DNA from: Pseudomonas fildesensis
GTDB lineage: Bacteria > Pseudomonadota > Gammaproteobacteria > Pseudomonadales > Pseudomonadaceae
NCBI RefSeq assembly: GCF_001050345.1
Contig: NZ_LFMW01000001.1
Coordinates: forward strand, 124,001-188,000
DNA length: 64,000 bases
Direction of reading: 5' to 3'
Shown: in pieces, positions 25,155 to 33,249 of the stretch
Layout: every line of letters begins with the position of its first letter
Numbering within the stretch: the stretch's first letter is position 1
Position numbers and translations under genes: made by a program
Notes under the pieces: generated by a model
Databases searched by the model: none
What the model saw: the letters and a program-made list of their open reading frames with translations, nothing else
What the model was told of the DNA's origin: nothing

Positions 25155-25379
25155 GGACTTTCTACGCAAGGTGGCGGAAAAGCGCCGATGCGGGACTGAA
25201 AGCATTCCGCAAGCTGCTGGCAAAACGCTTATAACTCGAAAGCTTGCCGCTATGCGATTCAGCTATTGGATTGTTGATAAGGTAATGCATCTAATCCGTG
25301 GCCTAACTCATTGTTACACCGAATAAATCAGCGCCCTCGCGCGTTGTAGTGAGTCATTGTTGCGCCTTAGAGATCAGCC

Positions 25380-26315
25380 ATGAGCAACCCCGTTGCCGCT
25401 GCACCCGAGCCCCTGGTCCGCGCGTGTGACCTGTGCAAGACCTTTGGCGCCCAGCGAGCGCTGGATCAGGTCAGCCTGGATATCTATCCGGGCGAGGGGG
25501 TGGCATTGCTGGGGGCCAGCGGCGCGGGCAAGTCGACCCTGGTGAAGATCCTCGGCGGCAGCCTGGCGCCGGACACCGGTGAACTGTGGGTCGATGGCAC
25601 GCGCCAACGTTTTGTTTCTCCGTTATCGGCGCGACGGGTGGGGATTGTCGCGGTGCACCAGCGGCCTGACGACGGTATTGCGCCGGGGTTGAGCGTGGCC
25701 GAGAACCTGTTACTCGACGAGTTGTGCCAACCCGACGCAGACTTCCTGCTCAACCGCAAAAACCTGCTGCAACGCGCCCAAACCATCGCCGACGGCCTGG
25801 GCCTGGACCTGCCGTTGCAACACCCGGTGGAGCGCCTCGGCCAGGCTGACCGGCAACTGCTGGTACTGGCTCGGGCATTCGCCCTGCAACCCAAACTGTT
25901 GGTCCTCGACGAACCCACCGCAGCCCTCTCTGAAACCGACGCCGAGCGCCTGCTGGGGCTGATCGACAGCCAGCGCAGCAAGGGCGTGGCAATCCTCTAC
26001 ATTTCCGAGCGCATGTCCGACCTGCAACGGGTGACCAATCGCGCCATCGTCTTGCAGGAAGGCCGCCTTACCCGTGACCTCAATATGCGGCACCTGCCGA
26101 CAGTGGCTTACACGCTGTTTGGTGACACCTCGCAAACCCCTTTGTTGGTCGCTGATAAAGCCCTGCCGGTACCGTTTCTTGAGCGCTTTACCCGGGCGGG
26201 GTTTATCCGCAATCGGGCTGAAGGGCGTGCGGTGCGGGAGCGGGTGGCGGGGTTGCAGGTCGATGGGGGGGAGTCTGGAGTGAAGCGGAAAGCTGGAACT
26301 GATCCAGATACCTGA
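25380..26315 (+). CDS. Orphan, half-length RbsA-type ABC ATPase
   Basis: The 311-residue protein contains one ABC domain of the sugar-importer kind: Walker A GASGAGKST (about residues 47-55), Walker [14 protein letters not shown], and an H-loop replaced by YISERMSD, as in RbsA-type first domains. The signature reads RLGQADRQ rather than LSxGxxQ. RbsA-type proteins have two such domains in about 500 residues. Here the second is missing, and the last 80 residues (including RNRAEGRAVRERVAG) look unrelated. No permease or binding protein is adjacent, so it may be a decayed or repurposed subunit. Confidence 0.6.
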   Translation: MSNPVAAAPEPLVRACDLCKTFGAQRALDQVSLDIYPGEGVALLGASGAGKSTLVKILGGSLAPDTGELWVDGTRQRFVSPLSARRVGIVAVHQRPDDGIAPGLSVAENLLLDELCQPDADFLLNRKNLLQRAQTIADGLGLDLPLQHPVERLGQADRQLLVLARAFALQPKLLVLDEPTAALSETDAERLLGLIDSQRSKGVAILYISERMSDLQRVTNRAIVLQEGRLTRDLNMRHLPTVAYTLFGDTSQTPLLVADKALPVPFLERFTRAGFIRNRAEGRAVRERVAGLQVDGGESGVKRKAGTDPDT

Positions 26316-26819
26316 AGTTGGCTTATTAGATAGCTAAAGTAGTACCGCTCATCGGATTACTACTCATATGTTCGAAAGAATTCTTCACGTCCTACACAGC
26401 ATTTTCGAGATGGGAGGATCTCTTATTTACAAAAGCTTACTTTGTAAGTTGCTAATTGTGTGAGGGTTGGTGTTGTCTTCTAAAGATGGAAGTAAGTTTT
26501 CATGTTTTGCGCAACGCCTGAGTGTCTGATTTCGTTGAGTGAAATTTCCTATGCTTAAGAAGTGATTTTCCTACGTAAGGGTTGCCGGCGATTTGCATAT
26601 TTTTTCAGAAATACTAAATTGTTTTGGTGGCCTGGTGATAGGTGATTCACGAAAGTGTTCGTGTGAGTGGTATTTTTAGTAAAGGTGTTTCGCCTGATCT
26701 ATTTCTACATATGAATAACTCAAAGAGTATCAGTAGGGTCAATGAGTGCTCTAAATATTTTCCGCGACGATACGCTCATCCAGAGCTGATAAAATGGTTC
26801 CGTTTTCATGAGGTGAGTC
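26316..26819. other. AT-rich stretch without a firm gene
   Basis: This 504-bp region has a clearly lower GC content than the window and begins an AT-rich island that runs to 28276. It contains a 31-codon frame at 26368-26463 and the start of a 66-codon frame at 26642. No homology, terminator or palindrome could be recognised. It presumably carries the promoter of the ABC-2 pair. Confidence 0.5.
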
Positions 26820-26842
26820 ATGAATGGCTATCTATTGTTTAA
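26642..26842 (+). CDS. Possible small ORF overlapping the ABC-2 permease
   Basis: A GTG at 26642 opens a 66-codon frame. An internal ATG at 26711 would give a 43-residue basic peptide starting MNNSKSISRVNECSKYF and ending HEVSHEWLSIV. The frame overlaps the permease start at 26820 by 23 bp and would carry its ribosome-binding region, so translational coupling is possible. No ribosome-binding site precedes the ATG. This is a weak call. Confidence 0.25.
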   Translation: MIHESVRVSGIFSKGVSPDLFLHMNNSKSISRVNECSKYFPRRYAHPELIKWFRFHEVSHEWLSIV

Positions 26843-27563
26843 GCCGATTGTGCTTGCGACGCTTTTTATTAAGGAGCAGGTTAAGGAGCCTGTTGCACTG
26901 TTTTGGATTGTAATATCTCCGGTGGTTATGTTCTATTTGATAAATTACGCCAAGTTGCCCGAGGGCAAACTGTCTTATAAATATCTCGATATCACCTCGT
27001 GGTTTTATGCATTTGTTTCGTCGAGTGTGGCGCTGTTTGGCTTGGCTTTTTATATAGTGGGGCGACGGGAGAGTGGCTTTTTGCGATCTTTCGTATATAC
27101 GCGGAGTACAAAAGTGATTTTTCTTTCAGGCCAGTTTTTGGCCTACTCTTTCATGTCGGTCATTTATTGCTCTGCTTTTTATGGTTTGACTCGGTTCTAT
27201 TTTGGTGTGATGGGGTTTTCGGAGTTCGCCACTATCGTTGGAAGGTTTTATATTTGCTTTCTGCTATTTTCTATTCCCTCGCTTTTGCTGACACTCATTC
27301 CAATGGGTTTTCAAAATGCTAATACTGTTTTTTCCATAGTGTCCTTCGTGATGTTGGCGTTAGGGGTGGTCAGTATTAGCTCGTCTCATCCAGTGCTTGA
27401 AGTGGTCAGTTTTTTTAACCCGATGTGGTGGGCGAATCAGATTATGTTAGTGGGTGTGGCTGACGGCTTGCTGGTCGTCATGTTTGTGGGCGTGTTATTT
27501 GTTTTCTCACTGTGGATGACCTATCGCTTCTTGCTGATTAATCCGGTTTGGAGTCGTTACTGA
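26820..27563 (+). CDS. ABC-2 type transporter permease
   Basis: The 247-residue protein has six hydrophobic segments, starting with the FWIVISPVVMFYLINYA helix. The layout is that of ABC-2 permeases, which export polysaccharides, drugs or peptides. Its codon use is AT-rich, unlike almost every other gene in the window. It overlaps the following ATPase gene by one base (TGATG). No peptidase domain or substrate-processing gene is nearby. Substrate is unknown; export of, or immunity to, a small toxic molecule is a possibility. Confidence 0.7.
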   Translation: MNGYLLFKPIVLATLFIKEQVKEPVALFWIVISPVVMFYLINYAKLPEGKLSYKYLDITSWFYAFVSSSVALFGLAFYIVGRRESGFLRSFVYTRSTKVIFLSGQFLAYSFMSVIYCSAFYGLTRFYFGVMGFSEFATIVGRFYICFLLFSIPSLLLTLIPMGFQNANTVFSIVSFVMLALGVVSISSSHPVLEVVSFFNPMWWANQIMLVGVADGLLVVMFVGVLFVFSLWMTYRFLLINPVWSRY

Positions 27564-28276
27564 TGAAGCGTCTTGTTGTGAGTTCCCTGGATGTCAGGTA
27601 CGCAAACCGTATTTTATTTAACAAAGCGTCGTTTAAGATTGAGGCTGGATCCCTCTCGGGTTTGTTGGGGCCCAACGGTTCTGGAAAAACGACTTTTTTT
27701 GATGTGGTTTGTCTTCTCAAAAAAATGGACGGGGGAGAAATTCACAATTCATTCTCAACGTTGCTGTACTTGTCGCAAGTCGTTAATACGCCGCCGGTGC
27801 TTCGTATGTTTGATGTCTTTAATATGATGATGCTTTTTTGCTCTGATACGAGAGTTACGCAAAAGCATGCGCTGGGGAAAATTGAAAAATGGAGCCCCGG
27901 AATCGCTGAGCGATATTGTGAAATCTGGAAAAAGAAGTCATCCCTGTGCAGTTACGGGGAGAAGCGTTGGTTTTTTACGTTGTCACTGCTTTCCGCTCAC
28001 GCCGATCTGGTGATACTGGATGAGCCAACCGCGGGTGTGGATCCAGAGTTTCGTTACCACATTTGGAAATGTCTGGAGGGTGCTGTTGCGGAAGGCGTTG
28101 CCGTCCTGGTTTCGTCGCATAACGTCGATGAGATCGTTACTCACTGTGATGACTTTTACATGTTGAGTCAGCAGCGTCTCAATCGCTTTACTGGCGCAGA
28201 GAGCTTCATGAGCGCCTACGGGGCTAAAAGCTTGGATGAGGCGTTTATTCGCGCGGCTAGCCATGCAAAAGGCTGA
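27563..28276 (+). CDS. ABC transporter ATP-binding protein, partner of the ABC-2 permease
   Basis: The 237-residue ATPase starts at the ATG that overlaps the permease stop. It has Walker A GPNGSGKTT (about residues 35-43), a Q-loop in LYLSQVV, a divergent signature SLCSYGEKR and Walker B LVILDEPTAGVDPE. The H-loop is VLVSSHNVDE. It should drive the adjacent permease. AT-rich codon use marks both genes as acquired together. The signature change from LSGGQ to CSYGE is unusual but keeps the glycine. Confidence 0.75.
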   Translation: MKRLVVSSLDVRYANRILFNKASFKIEAGSLSGLLGPNGSGKTTFFDVVCLLKKMDGGEIHNSFSTLLYLSQVVNTPPVLRMFDVFNMMMLFCSDTRVTQKHALGKIEKWSPGIAERYCEIWKKKSSLCSYGEKRWFFTLSLLSAHADLVILDEPTAGVDPEFRYHIWKCLEGAVAEGVAVLVSSHNVDEIVTHCDDFYMLSQQRLNRFTGAESFMSAYGAKSLDEAFIRAASHAKG

Positions 28277-28299
28277 GGTCTGGTTCTGGCTACCCGTTG

Positions 28300-29817
28300 T
28301 TATTTATTGAAGGGGATAAACGCCACGCTGCCCCCCACACGCTTCTCAAACAACCGCTCGCCATTGTCCGGCCGAGTCGTAATCACTTGATGATCCGCAC
28401 CCAGGTAAGCCAACGGCGCCGGATCATCCTTGGAAAACTGCGCGATGATGATCGTGTGCTGCGGATCGAAGCCCTGGCCGCTGGTTTTTTCCAGCCAGGC
28501 CATGAAGGCGGCGCTGTCGCCCTGGCGCGGGAAGTCCTGGGTTTCGGCGACGTAGTAGAACGGTTTGCCGTGGTTCTGAAGATACATCGGTAGCTTGTTG
28601 TCGACTTCCACCAGCACCATTTGCCATTGATTCCACGGAGCGTTTTTGACGGCCTCGGCCTGCACATCTTTGACGAAGCCGGTCACGCCGCCGTTGCCGT
28701 TGGTCCAGGGATAGATCACGCCCAGTACCAGCAGCATCAGGGCAGCGGCGAGGCCGAAGCCCTTTTGCCAGCGCGGCCAGCTCGCCGGTTTTTTCGCGAG
28801 CCGTTCACTCAGCCACCACGCCGCCAGCAACTGGGCGAAAGGCACCAGTGGCAGCACATAGTAGCTGCGGCGGCTGCCGCTGGCGGTGAAGAACACAAAC
28901 AGCAGGCCCAGGCCCCACACCAGCCAGCGCACGTTCGGCGGGGTTTGGCGCCAGTGCCGCACGGCCAACCACAGGCCGAGTAGCCAGCATGGCGCCCACG
29001 GCAGGGTGTAGGCGGGCAGGTAGATCAGGTAGGTGTAGATCGGGCCCATATGGTCGAACGGGTCGAAGAAGCGCACCACGTTTTCGCGGAACACCAGCGC
29101 CAGTCCGCTTTCACCATAGGTCGGCGCGCCGTAGAGATGGGACAGTACAAACGGGATGGCGTAGAACGCTGCGGCGATCAGCACGGCCAGCAACAGGCGC
29201 GGGTTGAGGTGGCGTTTGTAGCGGTGTTCTGTGAGCAGGTGCGGCAGCAGCACCAGGCCCGGCAGCACAAAACCGATCAGGCCCTTGAACAGCGACGTGA
29301 CCGCCAGCAACAGGAAAAACACGCTGTAGCGCCCCAGCCGCGTGTCTTCCGGCCCGCGCCAGTACCACCACACCGCCGCCAGCACGCCGCACACGGTGAG
29401 CACGTCCGCCGTGGCCACGCGCGCCCAGAACAGGAAGTAAAAAGTAGTCGCGAGCATCCAGCCGGCAATCAGGCCGGTGCCCTTGCGGAACAGGCGTTCG
29501 CCGATCAGGTAGACCAGCCAGATACTCAGCCACGCGGCGATTACCGACGACAGGCGCAGTGACCACGGGCCGAGGCCGCCCATCAGGTTGGCGAAGCCGG
29601 TGATCAGCCAGTAAGAGGGCAGGGGTTTGTCGTAGTACGGCGCACCCTTGAGGTACGGGTCGAAGTAATCGCCGCTTTGCAGCATGCTCAGGGCGATGTT
29701 CGCCCAGCGGGTTTCCGGTCCCCAGAGGTCGCGGCTGCCAAGGCCCAGCAGAAGCAGCAGGGCCGACACGCCCAGCAACAGCAGCAGGGCGCCGCGTTCG
29801 GTTTTCCAGAAAGTCAT
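28300..29817 (-). CDS. ArnT-like GT-C glycosyltransferase (PMT/GT39-83 type)
   Basis: The 505-residue membrane protein has about 12 transmembrane segments and a periplasmic C-terminal domain, as in lipid A aminoarabinose transferases. The first periplasmic loop reads LWGPETRWANIALSML. ArnT proteins carry two acidic residues here (PDETRYAQ in the next gene), but this copy has one, Glu34. It probably transfers a sugar from undecaprenyl phosphate to an envelope acceptor. It follows arnT after 9 bp, so both are likely made together. The donor sugar is unknown. Confidence 0.7.
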   Translation of the reverse strand: MTFWKTERGALLLLLGVSALLLLLGLGSRDLWGPETRWANIALSMLQSGDYFDPYLKGAPYYDKPLPSYWLITGFANLMGGLGPWSLRLSSVIAAWLSIWLVYLIGERLFRKGTGLIAGWMLATTFYFLFWARVATADVLTVCGVLAAVWWYWRGPEDTRLGRYSVFFLLLAVTSLFKGLIGFVLPGLVLLPHLLTEHRYKRHLNPRLLLAVLIAAAFYAIPFVLSHLYGAPTYGESGLALVFRENVVRFFDPFDHMGPIYTYLIYLPAYTLPWAPCWLLGLWLAVRHWRQTPPNVRWLVWGLGLLFVFFTASGSRRSYYVLPLVPFAQLLAAWWLSERLAKKPASWPRWQKGFGLAAALMLLVLGVIYPWTNGNGGVTGFVKDVQAEAVKNAPWNQWQMVLVEVDNKLPMYLQNHGKPFYYVAETQDFPRQGDSAAFMAWLEKTSGQGFDPQHTIIIAQFSKDDPAPLAYLGADHQVITTRPDNGERLFEKRVGGSVAFIPFNK

Positions 29818-29826
29818 GGACGCATC

Positions 29827-31485
29827 CTAAGGAGATTGCGGATAGAGGGTGAGCACCAGGTCGCCCTTGCGATAGCGCTTGCCGCCGGGTGGCAGTTGCC
29901 CTTCTTCGCGGTGTTCGCTGGTACTCCTGACCCGCAGCAGTACCCCGACCGGACCCTGTCGGCGCGCGTCGGCCAGCCAGGCCTGGACCGTGTCCAGGTT
30001 AACCTTGCGGTGCACCGCGTCGGCGTATTGCAGGCCGTAGCGCAGTTCGCCTTCGGTGTTATAGAACGCCACCTCAGTACGGTTCAGGCGCCAGGCCAGC
30101 GCCGATGCCGACTCCAGTTCATTGCTCAGCAGCGCTCGGGTTTGCTGCAGCTCTTCCAGATGTTCCAGCACAAACTGGTCAGGCATTTCGTTATCCGAGA
30201 TGTGCGCCGGCATGCCCACGGGCAGCAGCAACACCAGCACACCGATGCCGAGTGCCGGCACTGCCCACAGTGTCAGCGGGCGAAACGCTTGCAGCAGGTT
30301 GGCTAGGACCCAGCCCAGCAGCACGATGAACGTCAGCGACAGGCTGAACATCTCGGCATGGCTGTTGCCATACAACGGCTTGGCGATTTGCAGGTAGATC
30401 AACGAGACCATCGCGACCATGCCGATCACGAAGTTGAGCAGGCCGTTCAGGCAGATGGCGCGCGGTTTGCGCTCGCGGATCAAGTCGATCAACGCGTGCC
30501 CCATCAACAACGCCAGGGGCAGCAGGCACGGCATGATGTAGGTCGGCAGCTTGCCGTTGCTCAGGCTGAAAAAGCCCAGCGGCAGCAGCATCCACAGGGC
30601 GAGAAAGACGATTGCCGGTTGGCGTTTTTCCTTCCACGTCTTCAGCAATGTGCTCGGCAACAGCCCTGCCCACGGCAAGCACGCCACCACCATGATCGGC
30701 AGGAAGAACCACCACGGCCGCACGTGTTGCGCATTGTCGGCGGAAAAACGGCGAACGTGTTCATTCCAGAAGAAGAAGCGCCAGTAGTCGGGCTCCTGCA
30801 CATGGATCGCCCAGACCCACGGCAGGCAGACCAGCACCGCGACCGCGACCGCCAGTGGGCCATAGCGCAGCAATTCCCCCAGGCGACGCTGCCAGAGCAT
30901 ATAGGGCAAGGCAATCAGTACGGGCAGCAGCCACGCCAGAAAGCCCTTGGTCAGGAAGCCCATCGCGCAAGCCAGCCCCAGCAACGCCCAGGCGCCGAGC
31001 CGGGCACGCGGTGTGCGGCTGTCGAGGGCAAACCACAGCGCGACCAGGCTGAGGTTGACCCAGAAGGTAAATTGCGGATCGAGGTTGGAGTAACCGGCTT
31101 GCCCGGCGACCAGGCCGAAGCTCAGGTAGAGCAGGGCGCAGGCGAAGCTTTTGAGAGGGTTGTTCCACAGGCGGCGAGCGATCAGGTAGGCGAGCAACAC
31201 GCTCAGCCCGGTGGTCAACGCCGAAGCAATGCGCACGCCGAACAGGTTCTGGCCGAACACGGCCTGCCCGAGGGCGATCAACCAATAGCCGGCGGCGGGT
31301 TTTTCGAAGTAACGCACGCCCATGAAATGCGGCGCCACCCAGTTGCCGCTCTGCAGCATTTCCTGGCTGATCTGGGCGTAGCGGGTTTCATCGGGTACCC
31401 ATAAACCGTGCAGGCCCAGGGGCAGCAGATAAAACGCGGCGAAGGCCAAGAGCAACAAGAGGTGAAGGGGATTTAAGCGGCTCAT
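29827..31485 (-). CDS. arnT: Undecaprenyl phosphate-aminoarabinose lipid A transferase
   Basis: This 552-residue polytopic enzyme matches ArnT in length. It carries the conserved first periplasmic loop [17 protein letters not shown] (Asp32-Glu33), [10 protein letters not shown] and many membrane helices. ArnT adds 4-amino-4-deoxy-L-arabinose to lipid A in the periplasm and gives polymyxin resistance. The ATG at 31485 was chosen over upstream in-frame codons because the membrane segment begins directly after it. The arnBCADEF genes that make the donor are not in the window, so they must be elsewhere or the substrate differs. Confidence 0.75.
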   Translation of the reverse strand: MSRLNPLHLLLLLAFAAFYLLPLGLHGLWVPDETRYAQISQEMLQSGNWVAPHFMGVRYFEKPAAGYWLIALGQAVFGQNLFGVRIASALTTGLSVLLAYLIARRLWNNPLKSFACALLYLSFGLVAGQAGYSNLDPQFTFWVNLSLVALWFALDSRTPRARLGAWALLGLACAMGFLTKGFLAWLLPVLIALPYMLWQRRLGELLRYGPLAVAVAVLVCLPWVWAIHVQEPDYWRFFFWNEHVRRFSADNAQHVRPWWFFLPIMVVACLPWAGLLPSTLLKTWKEKRQPAIVFLALWMLLPLGFFSLSNGKLPTYIMPCLLPLALLMGHALIDLIRERKPRAICLNGLLNFVIGMVAMVSLIYLQIAKPLYGNSHAEMFSLSLTFIVLLGWVLANLLQAFRPLTLWAVPALGIGVLVLLLPVGMPAHISDNEMPDQFVLEHLEELQQTRALLSNELESASALAWRLNRTEVAFYNTEGELRYGLQYADAVHRKVNLDTVQAWLADARRQGPVGVLLRVRSTSEHREEGQLPPGGKRYRKGDLVLTLYPQSP

Positions 31486-31640
31486 GACAGCCTGCTGTTT
31501 TAACGAGTCAGTAAGAGGCACGGGGTTCACTAAGTTACGGAAATAAGTCATGGCGTCCTTAACTAACAGGCGCAACTAAACATGCCAGAAGTTGGCTGTC
31601 GCTTGGCTGAACATCAGCCGCTGTCTAGGTGGAAAAGTGT

Positions 31641-32315
31641 CTAGAGTTGCTTGAGCGCCGCCACCCAATCTTCGCTGTTCATCATGCCCACGGCCTTGAA
31701 CTTGCCGTTGCCCAGCACTTCGACGAATAGCGCGCTGCCGTACTCGGCAGCCACCGCATGGGGGTAGCCGAGGGCCTGTTCGAAGTCGTTGATGCAGGCG
31801 CTGTGGGTGATCAGCACGAGGTTGCGGCCGGGCAGCTTGTGCGTGAGCATTTCTTCGCCCATGGCGTCGCCGCAGATGGCCAGCGGGCCCGGAGAGATCA
31901 GGGTCTTGCCGAACATGAACAGCGAGGTCTGGGCGGTGCGGGTCGTCGGGCTGCTGAGCACATCGCTGCCCTCCATCCCCAGTGTTTTAAAGGCTTGGCC
32001 GGTTTTTTCTGCCTGCTCGGTACCGTGGATAGTCAGGCCGTCGGCAGGGCCGAAGCACGGGTTCTCAGAGCGGTCGCAACGTTCTTCATGGCGTACCAAT
32101 ACGATCAAATTACCGTCGCGCCAACTGGCCAGAACGCCTGATGTGAGCAGGCGATTGCCCACGCTCAAGTTCGTTGGCGAAACCGGCCACCACTGGCTGC
32201 TGGCGAGCAGCACACCGACAACGGCGAGGCCCAGGCACAGGCGTTTCAGTCGCTTGAGGCGGGGCCTGCGCGAGCGCGATTTGGTCAGGCTAAGGTCAAC
32301 CACACTATTCACCAT
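31641..32315 (-). CDS. Ais-like lipopolysaccharide phosphatase (histidine phosphatase)
   Basis: The 224-residue protein has one N-terminal membrane anchor (CLGLAVVGVLLASSQWW). The phosphatase core has the catalytic RH in LIVLVRHEERCDRS, followed by SSPTTRTAQTS and the second catalytic His in LVLITHSACIND. It resembles Ais/PmrG, which removes a core heptose phosphate from LPS. Its place upstream of arnT on the same strand supports a joint envelope-modification operon. The start is unsure: ATG 32315 is used; a TTG at 32351 is possible. Confidence 0.75.
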   Translation of the reverse strand: MVNSVVDLSLTKSRSRRPRLKRLKRLCLGLAVVGVLLASSQWWPVSPTNLSVGNRLLTSGVLASWRDGNLIVLVRHEERCDRSENPCFGPADGLTIHGTEQAEKTGQAFKTLGMEGSDVLSSPTTRTAQTSLFMFGKTLISPGPLAICGDAMGEEMLTHKLPGRNLVLITHSACINDFEQALGYPHAVAAEYGSALFVEVLGNGKFKAVGMMNSEDWVAALKQL

Positions 32316-32579
32316 GGGCACTGTCGGCAGTGTTTTATCAAACAGGCGCAACGCATTGACAGCGGCCCGTAGTGGAGCGAAATCCTGTCACAGGGCTGCT
32401 GTCTTTTCGCTGAACATCTTGCGGCTAAAAGTTGTTGAGTGTTGCAACTAACAAGTTGCCGATCTCGGGTAATTTAAAGTGTCGAGGGTGGGCGCCCAGT
32501 GAAAACCATGTGAAAAATTTGCATGACGCCAAGCTTCAGCCGTTATTCTCGGTTGTCGTCCTTTCCGCGAGTGTTGTTT

Positions 32580-33248
32580 ATGTTGCAGGTGCAAGGTGTC
32601 CTCAAAAGCTACGCCACCCCTCAGGGCTCGCTGGCGGTGCTGGCGGGTGTCGACCTGCACTTGGGCGAGCGCAGCAGCCTGGCGCTGATGGGCGAGTCGG
32701 GCAGTGGCAAGAGCACCCTGTTGCACCTGGTGGCCGGGCTGGATCGGGTGGACGGTGGCAGCATCCGCGTGGGTGAGCAGCGTCTGGATCAACTCAACGA
32801 AGCGCAACTGGCCCATTGGCGCCGCACTGAAATCGGCCTGGTGTTCCAGCAGTTCAACCTGATCGGCAGTTTGCGTGTGGACGACAACCTGGCCTTCCAG
32901 GCCCGGCTGGCGGGGCGCTTCGATTCGCAATGGCAGGCGCAATTGGTCGAGCGCCTGGGCCTGGGTGACCTGCTCAAGCGCTATCCCGAACAACTCTCCG
33001 GTGGCCAGCAACAGCGGGTGGCGGTGGGGCGCGCGCTGGCGTCTCGCCCTGGTTTGCTGCTGGCGGATGAACCCACCGGCAACCTCGACGAAGCCACCAG
33101 CGACGACGTGCTGCAACTGCTGCTGGACCTGTTGCGCGATACGCCCACCAGCCTGTTGATGGTCACCCACAGCCCACGCATCGCCGCACGGCTAGACCAG
33201 CAGGTGGTGTTGCATCGCGGGCGTGTCGTGCCGGCGGACGCGCGCTGA
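32580..33248 (+). CDS. ABC transporter ATP-binding protein (AttE/LolD-like)
   Basis: The 222-residue ATPase has Walker A GESGSGKST (about residues 39-47), signature [16 protein letters not shown], Walker B LLLADEPTGNLDE and an MVTHSPR H-loop, a MacB/LolD-type set. The ATG at 32580 begins the conserved MLQVQGVLKSY. It is followed one base later by an FtsX-type permease and then by a CrtC/AttH-like lipoprotein. That order matches the attEFGH operon described in Proteobacteria. The exported or extracted substrate is unknown. Confidence 0.8.
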   Translation: MLQVQGVLKSYATPQGSLAVLAGVDLHLGERSSLALMGESGSGKSTLLHLVAGLDRVDGGSIRVGEQRLDQLNEAQLAHWRRTEIGLVFQQFNLIGSLRVDDNLAFQARLAGRFDSQWQAQLVERLGLGDLLKRYPEQLSGGQQQRVAVGRALASRPGLLLADEPTGNLDEATSDDVLQLLLDLLRDTPTSLLMVTHSPRIAARLDQQVVLHRGRVVPADAR

Positions 33249-33249
33249 G

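Noticed and set aside
25069..25326. Small gene overlapping the end of the candidate effector
   Set aside because: No ribosome-binding site, no domain, and it overlaps the longer frame.
32500..32530. ColR box upstream of the Ais-like gene
   Set aside because: TTTTTCAC is present on the right strand, but the upstream half of the motif mismatches at several positions and the site is about 190 bp from the start codon.
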